A stretch of 21,875 nucleotides of DNA. Source: Desulfuromonadaceae bacterium (GTDB lineage: Bacteria > Desulfobacterota > Desulfuromonadia > Desulfuromonadales > Geopsychrobacteraceae). Numbering within the stretch: the stretch's first letter is position 1; every line of letters starts with the position of its first letter. This document shows, piece after piece, positions 14,890 through 21,875 of this stretch. The stretch spans positions 1 to 21,875 of the forward strand of contig JADGED010000012.1 in the NCBI GenBank assembly GCA_016744555.1, written 5' to 3'. The position numbers and the translations under genes were made by a program. The notes beneath the pieces were generated by a model. That model did not search any database, was not told where the DNA came from, and was given only the letters and a program-made list of their open reading frames with translations.

Positions 14890-15144
14890 TCAATCTCTGC
14901 CGATACCAAACTTTTTTATTCGATAACGGATGGTGTCACGACTCATACCTAAACATTGAGCCGCTTTAGTTTGATTACCATCAAAGCGCTCCAAAGCCTG
15001 TTCAATTAACAGTTTTTCTACCCTCTCCAACGTAATCCCTCCTGCTGGCAAGATAATCTCAGAATATTTACTAGCATCATCTTCCGCTAAGAGCGGTGAA
15101 GCATCGTTATTTGCGGGGGATTTTATTTTTTCCAACTGCGTCAT
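14890..15144 (-). CDS. Stand-alone Fis-type HTH protein (NtrC-family C-terminal domain)
   Basis: An 84-residue protein on the strand opposite to its neighbours. Residues about 33-80 match the DNA-binding end of NtrC-family activators: LPAGGITLERVEKLLIEQAL, then GNQTKAAQCLGMSRDTIRYR and KKFGI, a Fis-type helix-turn-helix. The receiver and AAA+ sigma-54-activating domains are absent, and the first 30 residues are low-complexity and acidic. It starts at ATG 15142-15144 with a weak AAGTGG upstream. A sigma-54-like promoter facing it lies at 15227-15244. It could be an independent small regulator, a competitor for a full-length activator, or the remnant of one. No gene fragment for the missing domains is found upstream, since the next 250 bases are non-coding. 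Confidence 0.85.
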   Translation of the reverse strand: MTQLEKIKSPANNDASPLLAEDDASKYSEIILPAGGITLERVEKLLIEQALERFDGNQTKAAQCLGMSRDTIRYRIKKFGIGRD

Positions 15145-15175
15145 TTAGTTAACCACTTAGATAACTTCATTAAAA

Positions 15176-15192
15176 TTGGTTTCAATGTTGCA
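15176..15192 (+). promoter_or_regulatory. Sigma-54-like promoter, rightward
   Basis: TTGGTTTCAATGTTGCA has GG (15178-15179), ten bases, GC (15190-15191), with TTGG and TTGCA boxes. It points to the NHL gene but would leave a leader of about 200 bases. It faces a similar leftward element at 15227-15244. A weaker GG-N10-GC match nearer the gene is at 15304-15319. Confidence 0.4.
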
Positions 15193-15226
15193 ACTCTTGA
15201 GGGCGGTTACAATCAACTGAGGTTGG

Positions 15227-15244
15227 TGCAATAAATCAACCAAA
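15227..15244 (-). promoter_or_regulatory. Sigma-54-like promoter, leftward, before the orphan HTH gene
   Basis: On the minus strand TTTGGTTGATTTATTGCA has GG (15241-15240), ten bases and GC (15229-15228), with a good ATTGCA -12 box. Transcription would start about 70 bases before the HTH gene. The GGGCATATG elements at 15376-15407 lie about 135-165 bases upstream of it, a usual enhancer distance. Confidence 0.5.
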
Positions 15245-15375
15245 TTTAAAAGTTATTGCGAAGAAACTGTGGACGTCACGAACCAAACAACTTAGCCACC
15301 TTTTGGGTTTGTTTTGGCAAAGCCGGAAGCAAACCTAAAAGGCAAGAACTAAACAACGATAGGGGACTTGCCCTA

Positions 15376-15407
15376 GGGCATATGACCAAAAAGGGGGCAT
15401 ATGCCCC
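15376..15407. promoter_or_regulatory. GGGCATATG elements with perfect 14-bp palindrome
   Basis: GGGCATATGACCA begins at 15376, and GGGGCATATGCCCC, a perfect palindrome, occupies 15394-15407. The first block repeats the element at 8531. The palindrome overlaps the proposed start codon of the NHL gene (15401), so a bound protein could block that gene while serving as an upstream site for the leftward promoter. Confidence 0.5.
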
Positions 15408-16447
15408 AACAAAAAACTACTGACGACGATTTGTGGGGCACAACTGTTTTGCCGATTTACCATAAAAATATTTTTTTCTTTCTAACCGTACTGCTCGCAG
15501 CCACGCTAGCAATATTTTCTAGTGTGCCGGTGATAGCGGCGACAAAAGATAGCGTTCGTGTCAGGGCAATTTTAACGCAAGACAGCAATCAACAACCACT
15601 AGCCTACCCGACTTCACTTTTTTACGATTCTGTCGCCGATGAGATCTACGTCGTCGATGCTGGGAATAACCAGCTAGTTCTTTTTGACCACGATGGTTAT
15701 CCGACCGATAGCGTTGGTCAAGGACGTGGGCTAAACAACATCATCAGTGGCTTGCGGCACAAGAATAAATTGTACGTCTGCTGTGGGAGCAGTAATGAGT
15801 TTCTCTCTGGCAGCATCAACATCCTAGACAATGCTTTCTTTCCCGAGCAACGCATAGTTTTGGCAAATGAACATCAAGGGCAAACAACATTTATTGCAAA
15901 ACGGTTAATGGCAACTCAAAGCAATGGGTTCTATGTCCTACAAAGCGACAATAGCGCTATCAATATTTTAACTGCTGATTGGACTTTTTCCCACCAAATC
16001 GCCCCCAGATACGAGCATTTAGGGGTACTGGAACCAGCGGCAATTGTTGATATGGCACAAGATCAACATGGAACCATGTACTTTCTCAGTGAACAGTGGG
16101 GACATGTTTTTGTTTATGACAAAAATGAAAAGTTTCTCTTTAGCTTCGGTGATAAAGGTGGCGACAAGGGGAAATTAGCACGCGCAAGGGGGATTGCTGT
16201 CGACAGCCAGAACGATCGTATTTATATCTCAGACTATCTCCGCCATACGATCTTAGTCTACGACACCAAGGGGCGTTGGCTGTATGAGATCGGCGGAAAA
16301 GGGACGCGACCCGGTAACTTTTTTTATCCCAGCGCAGTCTGTGTTGACCACGACGGCACCTTGTACGTTGCCGACACTTTTAACAATAGGGTGCAAATTT
16401 TTTCTATCACTCAGCATCTAGATACCAAAATGCTGCTCAACAATTAA
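15401..16447 (+). CDS. Exported NHL-repeat beta-propeller protein
   Basis: A 348-residue protein with a hydrophobic signal or anchor segment at about 24-47, ending SVPVIAA. The mature part is a run of NHL-type blades: DEIYVVDAGNNQLVLFD near 78, then a less regular middle, then ARGIAVDSQNDRIYISDYLR and PSAVCVDHDGTLYVADTFNN, each ending in VxIF/LVYD-type strands. Such propellers bind proteins or glycans and are common beside multihaem cytochrome genes in Geobacter relatives. The start is uncertain: ATG 15401 has only AAGGGGG three bases away and lies in a palindrome, an in-frame stop at 15383 limits extension, and a TTG at 15458 with GGGG upstream would keep the signal peptide. It is followed 31 bases later by cytochrome B, so the two are probably one operon. 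Confidence 0.87.
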   Translation: MPQQKTTDDDLWGTTVLPIYHKNIFFFLTVLLAATLAIFSSVPVIAATKDSVRVRAILTQDSNQQPLAYPTSLFYDSVADEIYVVDAGNNQLVLFDHDGYPTDSVGQGRGLNNIISGLRHKNKLYVCCGSSNEFLSGSINILDNAFFPEQRIVLANEHQGQTTFIAKRLMATQSNGFYVLQSDNSAINILTADWTFSHQIAPRYEHLGVLEPAAIVDMAQDQHGTMYFLSEQWGHVFVYDKNEKFLFSFGDKGGDKGKLARARGIAVDSQNDRIYISDYLRHTILVYDTKGRWLYEIGGKGTRPGNFFYPSAVCVDHDGTLYVADTFNNRVQIFSITQHLDTKMLLNN

Positions 16448-16478
16448 CAATGTAGTTATCCACTTTTCGGAGGAAAAA

Positions 16479-17255
16479 ATGAGAATACTGGTTCAATTTT
16501 TTGGTGGAAGCATACTTATGCTTATGGCGCTAACCGCCTACGCTGCACCGGCACCACTAAAAATAGATGATTGCTTGAAATGCCACGATGAAATCGTCAC
16601 CACGGTAACTGAGCAAGGGGCGAAACATAGTACCGAGGTAAGCTGTTTCGACTGCCACACCGAACATCCACCCTCATGTACAGAAGCTATCCCCACTTGT
16701 TCCCAATGCCATGCCCCAGATAATAAACCCCACTACAAGGTTCCAGACTGCCTAACGTGTCACGACCCTCACGAGCCACTTAACATCGATCTGGGCAAAG
16801 TTGCCGAAGTAAAATCAACCTGTATTTCTTGCCATGCCAATGAAGGTAACCAGTTATCCAACTATCCAAGCCTACACTCTGAACTTGATTGTAACGAATG
16901 TCACCTTGAGCATGGTCAATTTTTAGGCTGCGTGGAATGCCATGAGCCACATAATGAGACGATGAACTATGCAGATTGCTTGACCTGCCACAAACCCCAT
17001 ATGCCAACGTTAGTGAAGTATCCTGAATCGATTCCATCGTCGCACTGCACCTCCTGTCACGAGACGGAACCAAAACTTTTAGCGGCGACAACGACCCTAC
17101 ATAAAGACCTTAGCTGTGCTTTCTGCCACAAAACCCAGCACAAGGTAATTCCAAAATGTACAACTTGTCACGGGGCACCACATGCAGCTGTTTTACATAA
17201 CAAGTTCCCAGACTGCCTGAAGTGTCATATTGATGCCCATGACCTACACAAATAA
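16479..17255 (+). CDS. Dodecahaem c-type cytochrome B (three tetrahaem modules)
   Basis: A 258-residue exported cytochrome with a strong GGAGG eight bases before ATG 16479. The signal peptide is residues 1-23 (ending TAYAA). Twelve CxxCH motifs form three modules of four: CLKCH, CFDCH, CSQCH, CLTCH / CISCH, CNECH, CVECH, CLTCH / CTSCH, CAFCH, CTTCH, CLKCH. It aligns along its length with cytochrome A, for example HKVIPKCTTCHGAPHAAVLH against HKTVPQCNDCHGAPHPAGIH in the third module. No lipobox or anchor is present, so it is probably periplasmic. It lies between the NHL gene and cytochrome C, 37 bases before the latter, in a probable operon. Confidence 0.93.
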   Translation: MRILVQFFGGSILMLMALTAYAAPAPLKIDDCLKCHDEIVTTVTEQGAKHSTEVSCFDCHTEHPPSCTEAIPTCSQCHAPDNKPHYKVPDCLTCHDPHEPLNIDLGKVAEVKSTCISCHANEGNQLSNYPSLHSELDCNECHLEHGQFLGCVECHEPHNETMNYADCLTCHKPHMPTLVKYPESIPSSHCTSCHETEPKLLAATTTLHKDLSCAFCHKTQHKVIPKCTTCHGAPHAAVLHNKFPDCLKCHIDAHDLHK

Positions 17256-17292
17256 ACGCCAAAACAACCCGTACAAAGGAGAAGAGGGTCGT

Positions 17293-18183
17293 ATGAAAAG
17301 AGTACAAAAATCACCGACTACACTGATATCTTTTATTTTATTTATAATTATTTTTGGCGGCGCTGGACCAGCTGCAGCCCTGTGGGGATCTGACACTGCG
17401 GAAGAAGAGAACAGTAAAAATGCAGCTACCACTTTAAACGATTCATATTCCCAAAAAATTCGACCAATGAAGACGGTGGAATGTGCCCGCTGTCACGAGT
17501 CAGTATTCAACACTATCCGCGATAATGGCGGCAAGCACCGGCAGGAATGTCGACTATGCCATACCACCTTCCATACTTACCGTCCCGGTAGCGATTGGCA
17601 GCAAGCAGTTCCAAACTGTGAGACCTGCCATGGCGAATTCCATGGTGCAGAATTCAAAGGTTGCCTGGAATGTCACGGCGACCCCCATGCCCCAATTGCT
17701 GGGTTAGCCAACATGGATTCACTATCTAAAAACTGTAGCACTTGTCACAACATTCAGTCCGGAGAAGTCAATCAGTACCCCAGTGCCCACACCGAGCTAG
17801 AGTGCAACGAGTGCCACCACAGTCGCCATGGATATGTGCCGGACTGTACCGAATGCCATACTGAACCACATACCACGTTTACCGATAATAGCGACTGTAG
17901 CAGCTGCCATCCGGCTCACCGGCCAACCGACATCCACTACAGCGATGACACCCCATCAGCAGCATGCAGTAGCTGCCACGAAGACACTGTAACGCGACTT
18001 GCAAGTACAACGAAAAAACATTCCAATTTGCAATGTGCATACTGTCACAGTGAAAACCACGGCAATATCCCTGACTGTCAAAAATGTCATGGGGTTCCCC
18101 ACAGCCAAGCGATGCTAGATCTGTTCGATGGTTGTCTGGAATGCCACGGCGACCCACATGCACTGGTTTTCCCAGAGAAGTAA
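17293..18183 (+). CDS. Dodecahaem c-type cytochrome C (three tetrahaem modules)
   Basis: A 296-residue exported cytochrome. ATG 17293 is chosen because it is preceded by a purine-rich AGGAGAAGAGGG and opens the signal peptide (MKRVQKSP, then a hydrophobic run to GPAAA); an earlier ATG at 17230 overlaps cytochrome B. About 35 acidic and polar residues precede the haem part. Twelve CxxCH motifs again form three modules: CARCH, CRLCH, CETCH, CLECH / CSTCH, CNECH, CTECH, CSSCH / CSSCH, CAYCH, CQKCH, CLECH. It is more diverged than A and B are from each other. As the last gene before the barrel gene, it may be the periplasmic or barrel-inserted cytochrome of a porin-cytochrome conduit (inference). 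Confidence 0.93.
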   Translation: MKRVQKSPTTLISFILFIIIFGGAGPAAALWGSDTAEEENSKNAATTLNDSYSQKIRPMKTVECARCHESVFNTIRDNGGKHRQECRLCHTTFHTYRPGSDWQQAVPNCETCHGEFHGAEFKGCLECHGDPHAPIAGLANMDSLSKNCSTCHNIQSGEVNQYPSAHTELECNECHHSRHGYVPDCTECHTEPHTTFTDNSDCSSCHPAHRPTDIHYSDDTPSAACSSCHEDTVTRLASTTKKHSNLQCAYCHSENHGNIPDCQKCHGVPHSQAMLDLFDGCLECHGDPHALVFPEK

Positions 18184-18191
18184 CCCTGCGA

Positions 18192-18230
18192 TCCGGGATG
18201 CCGAAACAACGGCATCCCGGACGAAATTTT
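18192..18230 (+). terminator. Strong hairpin between cytochrome C and the barrel gene
   Basis: TCCGGGATGCCG (18192-18203) pairs perfectly over 12 bases with CGGCATCCCGGA (18210-18221) around loop AAACAA. Only TTTT (18227-18230) follows after five bases, so termination may be partial. The 3' arm contains GGA, the only plausible ribosome binding site for the next gene. Confidence 0.65.
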
Positions 18231-18231
18231 G

Positions 18232-20277
18232 ATGCCGCCTATGTTGAGAACAATAAAAACATTTTTATTTCTGTGTTTAGTTACAGCGGTATCTCTGTCC
18301 CTGCTGCACTTTTCTGCACCATTTTGTCGAGCGGCATTACTGCACCTGAACGGTAACTGGAGCACCCCATTTGGTGACGATGATGGGCCATGGGTTATGG
18401 GACAAGCATATAATATTTCGGTCAATCACGACCCAACTGCAGCGATAAAGATCAATGGCAATCTCCGCTATGCGACTAAAGAGCAGCAAGGAGACGACAA
18501 AACTGCAACCCTAGCACCTTCGGCAGCGATTAGCCTGAACAACGACCTGTTCCGTTTCACCCTTAGCGGCGCATTAAGTAATCAACAACGTGACAGCGGA
18601 ACAAACACTAGCAATCGGAACTGGAGTAGCAACCTCTCCACAAATTACTCCAATCCTTTGTGGCCAAAATTACGTTTAAATTACAGCGAAACCAACAGTA
18701 CAAATGATGCCAGCCCTGCTCGCCTTAATACCGACAGCAACAACCTTTCTGGCAGTATTGATTACGGTTGGCACTTCATCAAGCTGCGCTACAATTACCG
18801 CAACAGTAACAATATAGATCAAACCGACAACTCAGAGACGCAAACTTACGGGCACGCTGCCAATATCCACATGGCAAAAACCTTGTTTCATGATCGCTTG
18901 GCATTAAATGGTTCCTACAAATTTGTTACCAACAACTCAGAAGCCAGAGGGGCAGATTCCGGCGGCAGGCTCACTATCGACCTAACCGCTTCGGCAGCAT
19001 ATGCGGGGATAGACAACACCCCCCTAACTGGAGCTCTGCCGCTTGTCCCCAGCCTAAACGACCAGGATCTAGAAACGGCTACCAGTGTCGGATTGCCGAG
19101 CATCGGCGATAGCCTTAATCTGGTTTTGCAAATCAACTTGCAGACATTTAATCGACTTAACGTGTACTTTGACCGCCCTTTGACAACCGCAACTCAACAA
19201 CGCTTGCATTGGACTTTTTATAGCAGTCAGGACAACGATATCTGGGTACCGTTAGCGGTCATTTCTACTATCGACTATCAAGAGGAAGACAACGGTAACA
19301 CCAGCGCCAGAGTTACCTTTCCACTAGCAGTGACCTCTGTACGCTATATTAAAGCGGTGGTCGAAACTGATCCCGGACTTGATACTGCATTGATTACCGA
19401 ATTTCAAGCGCAGGAACAAATTACCGGCACCGAAAACAGCATTAGCAATGACTATGTTTCCCAAAACATCCAAGCCAGCTTAAACTACCAACCGTGGCAA
19501 CCACTACAGTTGGGATACAATTTCAATCAGAGCACAACGGATTCAAATCGTAGCGCCCTTTCGACGCAAGACAACCATACCGTCAGCAGCCATCTCAACT
19601 TGAGCCGCTACTTCATTCTGTCACTGAGCTTAAATGAGAACATCGATAAGATTGAGGGACTGAAAACAGATAAGGATCGTTCTTACGCTTTTTCCTATCA
19701 AGCTACCCTGCTCGACAATATGAACTTCTCCCTAAACGGAACCCGCAACGATCACTATAACGGTAGCGTAAAAGATCGTACTGGCGACAGTATAAGTACC
19801 AGTTTATCCACGGTAATCATCCCCGACCTCACTGCAAACATGAGCTACCAATGGAGTAAAAGTATAAATCATGTCACTACGAATGAAGCCAAATCCAATA
19901 GTTACACTTTCAATTTAATGGCTAGAGTTAATCCCCGACTCAATCTTTCGTACTTCTACAGCTATAGCGAAACCGGCACCCACAATGCTTCGCTACTGTA
20001 TCATCCCTCGGAGTTACTATCATTCACTGCCAGTGCAGTTTTGACCGATACGACGCAAAGCTATACAAGTACTTTGAACTGGCGGGTAACTCGCAAAATA
20101 CAGGCCGATATGAACTACCTTATGAGCATTGATGATCACGACACGACCTATGGAAGTCGCCTTAATTTAAGTTGGCATTTAAGTTCGTATTTAAGTGTAC
20201 GTCAGAACCTTGCATGGAGTAAAAATGACACGATTGATAGCTGGAGTGGATTACTTTCTATTAGTTATAATTTTTAG
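18232..20277 (+). CDS. Outer-membrane beta-barrel (porin-like) with discoidin-like insertion
   Basis: A 681-residue exported protein with a signal peptide (to about residue 35, SAPFCRA). The rest is alternating beta-strand sequence rich in Asn, Ser, Thr and Tyr, and the C terminus is LSISYNF, the terminal Phe recognised by BamA. Strand count looks like 20 or more. Residues about 273-399 differ: NRLNVYFDRPL, FYSSQDNDIWVPL, VRYIKAVVETD and ITEFQAQEQ match the core pattern of F5/8 type C (discoidin) domains. So a ligand-binding beta-sandwich appears to be inserted in the barrel. No haem motifs. In this context it would be the porin of an electron conduit. The start is uncertain between ATG 18232 (GGA 11 bases upstream) and ATG 18241. 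Confidence 0.82.
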   Translation: MPPMLRTIKTFLFLCLVTAVSLSLLHFSAPFCRAALLHLNGNWSTPFGDDDGPWVMGQAYNISVNHDPTAAIKINGNLRYATKEQQGDDKTATLAPSAAISLNNDLFRFTLSGALSNQQRDSGTNTSNRNWSSNLSTNYSNPLWPKLRLNYSETNSTNDASPARLNTDSNNLSGSIDYGWHFIKLRYNYRNSNNIDQTDNSETQTYGHAANIHMAKTLFHDRLALNGSYKFVTNNSEARGADSGGRLTIDLTASAAYAGIDNTPLTGALPLVPSLNDQDLETATSVGLPSIGDSLNLVLQINLQTFNRLNVYFDRPLTTATQQRLHWTFYSSQDNDIWVPLAVISTIDYQEEDNGNTSARVTFPLAVTSVRYIKAVVETDPGLDTALITEFQAQEQITGTENSISNDYVSQNIQASLNYQPWQPLQLGYNFNQSTTDSNRSALSTQDNHTVSSHLNLSRYFILSLSLNENIDKIEGLKTDKDRSYAFSYQATLLDNMNFSLNGTRNDHYNGSVKDRTGDSISTSLSTVIIPDLTANMSYQWSKSINHVTTNEAKSNSYTFNLMARVNPRLNLSYFYSYSETGTHNASLLYHPSELLSFTASAVLTDTTQSYTSTLNWRVTRKIQADMNYLMSIDDHDTTYGSRLNLSWHLSSYLSVRQNLAWSKNDTIDSWSGLLSISYNF

Positions 20278-20392
20278 CTATGCCAAATTGTCGTTAATGG
20301 CAGCTAGGCACCAACGATAGGTATGTTTTTTGCTAGTAAATAGGTGATGAAGTTTTATCAATCATTAACGTAAATCCAAAGGGAATCGTCCA

Positions 20393-20968
20393 GTGAAATA
20401 CTTTGCTATATTTATATTATGTCTATGCACCATATGTTCTGGCTGTAGCGCTACAACTGAACAACACTTTACCAGCCCTGCCATTGGACTCGGATACATT
20501 AAAAACATAGCCGTGTTGCCATTGGCAGATTTTTCTAAAGAAAAAGGGATTACCGAGCGCAGTCGGGAACTACTAATTACGAAATTACTCGCCCATAAAC
20601 TTTATGGCGTGGTTGAATCGGGGGAGCTGCACCATTTTTTACGCAACCATATTCGCACTAAAGAGAAAGCGTTGATTGATCAAACGGTAGCAAAACAAAT
20701 GGCACGTGAGTTCAATATTGAGGCCTACATGGCCGGTTCGATTGATGAATACACCATGGTTCGCAATGGCAACTACTCCTACCCGGTAATCGCCATGACC
20801 TTGCGCATGGTCGACATAAAAACCGGGGAAGTCCTCTGGCATGCCAGCGCTGACGATAGTGGCTACAGCGCAACTGGGCGACTATTTGGCCTCAATGCGG
20901 AAGGGACAAATGCAGTCCTATTTCGGCTTATCGACAGGCTCCTTAGTACCATGAACGATATTCAATAA
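20393..20968 (+). CDS. CsgG/LpoB-like outer-membrane lipoprotein
   Basis: A 191-residue protein starting with GTG 20393, with AAAGGGA about ten bases before. The signal ends ICSGC18, an acceptable though atypical lipobox (Cys instead of Leu at -3). The mature part opens IKNIAVLPLADFSKEKG, the first strand and loop of the TolB-N/CsgG/GNA1162-like fold. Later come EFNIEAYMAGSIDEY and VDIKTGEVLWHASADDSG, the pattern of CsgG- and LpoB-type lipoproteins, whose central strands end in G-x-V-x-W. It is followed ten bases later by a protein with the same opening pattern. A role in export or assembly of surface proteins is inferred from CsgG. Confidence 0.78.
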   Translation: MKYFAIFILCLCTICSGCSATTEQHFTSPAIGLGYIKNIAVLPLADFSKEKGITERSRELLITKLLAHKLYGVVESGELHHFLRNHIRTKEKALIDQTVAKQMAREFNIEAYMAGSIDEYTMVRNGNYSYPVIAMTLRMVDIKTGEVLWHASADDSGYSATGRLFGLNAEGTNAVLFRLIDRLLSTMNDIQ

Positions 20969-20978
20969 AGACGGCACT

Positions 20979-21875
20979 ATGGCTAGACTCAACCAAATCC
21001 TTATTCTCCTCATCGCTATCTGCGGCATAGCCACGTCCAATGCCGCCGCAAGTACCTATGCGATTGCAATTCTCCCAGCTACCGACTTGACTCAGGGACA
21101 CAAAGGGGTCGACCTTGAAGTCACATCACAACTAATTAAACAACTTCAGCGGCAAGGACTTGAAGTTATTGCCGCCGATAAAGTATTAGATTTTATGGTG
21201 CAACAGGGACTTAGGCGTAGCGATAAGATTGATTCTTTTACTGCTCGCAAAATGGCAGCCGACCTACAATGTGACGCTCTCCTCCTGACAACATTGTACC
21301 GGAATGAACTAACCCTAAATCAGAGCAATATGATATTAACCTTACTGCATGGCAAAAATGGCCAACCGGTATGGAGCGAAGTAACATCAACGCACCTTGA
21401 TGACAGCCAACCCCTGTTCGGCATCAAACGAAACCGCTACCTTGCAGATATTCAAGCGCAACAGATTCAAACCATTGCTCAGCAATTAGTCGAAGAGCTA
21501 CCAGTATTACCACAGGTTAAACCGCATAATTCCCCCCCCATTAAAATCGCATTACTTCAGCTTAGCCAACCGCTCATTCAAGGAGAAGCACCGATCCACT
21601 GTCGGTTAAAAGTTAATTTTTTAGGAGCAGCACCAGACAGGCTCCTATTAAGTGGCGGTAAACAGCCAATAACCCTGCACCACAGTAAAAACTCCGACAT
21701 CTATACCGGTTCATTTATCAGTAAGGTCACAGCCGGTGATCACAAACTCGATGTGTCAGCACATTGGGGCGATCAACAGAAAAAAACCGTGGAGAATGTC
21801 GCCACCTATAAGGTTGTTACCCAACCAGCGCAACTAACCCTCAGCTTTCACAGCGGCACTGAGCTAGATGATGTG
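20979..21875 (+). CDS. Exported protein related to the preceding lipoprotein; cut by window end
   Basis: An open frame of 299 codons runs from ATG 20979 to the window end without a stop. A signal peptide (about 1-24, MARLNQILILLIAICGIAT then SNAAA) lacks a lipobox. Residues 26-150 copy the layout of the preceding lipoprotein: YAIAILPATDLTQG, a helix ending QGLEVIAADKVLDF, ARKMAADLQCDALLLTTLY, and GKNGQPVWSE, then LFGI-x-R near 159. It therefore looks like a second CsgG/TolB-N-like domain. From about 190 a different, beta-rich part begins (IKIALLQLSQPLIQGEAPIH), similar in pattern to Ig-like or invasin-like sandwich domains, and continues past the edge. Only ten bases separate it from the lipoprotein gene, so they are surely co-transcribed. 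Confidence 0.8.
   Translation, partial: MARLNQILILLIAICGIATSNAAASTYAIAILPATDLTQGHKGVDLEVTSQLIKQLQRQGLEVIAADKVLDFMVQQGLRRSDKIDSFTARKMAADLQCDALLLTTLYRNELTLNQSNMILTLLHGKNGQPVWSEVTSTHLDDSQPLFGIKRNRYLADIQAQQIQTIAQQLVEELPVLPQVKPHNSPPIKIALLQLSQPLIQGEAPIHCRLKVNFLGAAPDRLLLSGGKQPITLHHSKNSDIYTGSFISKVTAGDHKLDVSAHWGDQQKKTVENVATYKVVTQPAQLTLSFHSGTELDDV

Noticed and set aside
15304..15319. Third sigma-54-like match nearer the NHL gene
   Set aside because: It has GG-N10-GC spacing but lacks TTGC at -12; bare GG-N10-GC is expected by chance about once per 256 positions.
20281..20370. Inverted repeat CGTTAATG/CATTAACG between barrel and lipoprotein genes
   Set aside because: Eight bases separated by 63, with no compact hairpin or U run; it could be chance.

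Overview
The window looks like chromosome from a dissimilatory metal-reducing or electroactive bacterium of the Desulfuromonadales/Geobacter type (Desulfobacterota). The reasons are five multihaem c-type cytochromes (49 CxxCH motifs in all), an outer-membrane barrel, an NHL-repeat protein, sigma-54-like promoters and a selenocysteine-encoding gene. Base composition is moderately AT-rich by eye. No mobile element, CRISPR array or prophage gene was seen. The taxonomic call is inference from gene content.

Left part (1-8431) is mostly housekeeping. aroF (DAHP synthase, minus strand, cut by the window edge) is preceded by a complete phenylalanine attenuator: a 27-residue leader peptide with 9 Phe codons, a 1:2 hairpin, an antiterminator pairing and an intrinsic terminator. 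A tRNA-Phe(GAA) gene with its own promoter and terminator is divergent from it. Facing the tRNA is a small thioredoxin-fold selenoprotein gene whose in-frame TGA (1258-1260) is followed by a SECIS-like hairpin; simple ORF calling truncates it. Then come a large AsmA-like DUF748 protein, lhgO (minus strand) and uvrB.

Right part (8746-21875) is an extracellular electron transfer locus. Order: dodecahaem cytochrome A; a GAF-PAS histidine kinase; a pentahaem cytochrome split by a beta-sandwich-like region; a two-TM HAMP-only protein; an octahaem secreted cytochrome; a stand-alone Fis-type HTH (minus strand); an NHL beta-propeller; dodecahaem cytochromes B and C; a 681-residue outer-membrane barrel with a discoidin-like insertion; a CsgG/LpoB-like lipoprotein; and a related exported protein cut by the window end. 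The three dodecahaem proteins are paralogues, each built from three tandem tetrahaem modules.

A working model (inference): periplasmic dodecahaem cytochromes pass electrons to a porin-cytochrome conduit in the outer membrane and on to a secreted octahaem cytochrome, with the NHL protein and CsgG-like proteins helping assembly or export. Histidine kinase, HAMP protein, orphan HTH, sigma-54-like promoters and a repeated GGGCATATG element would form the local control layer.
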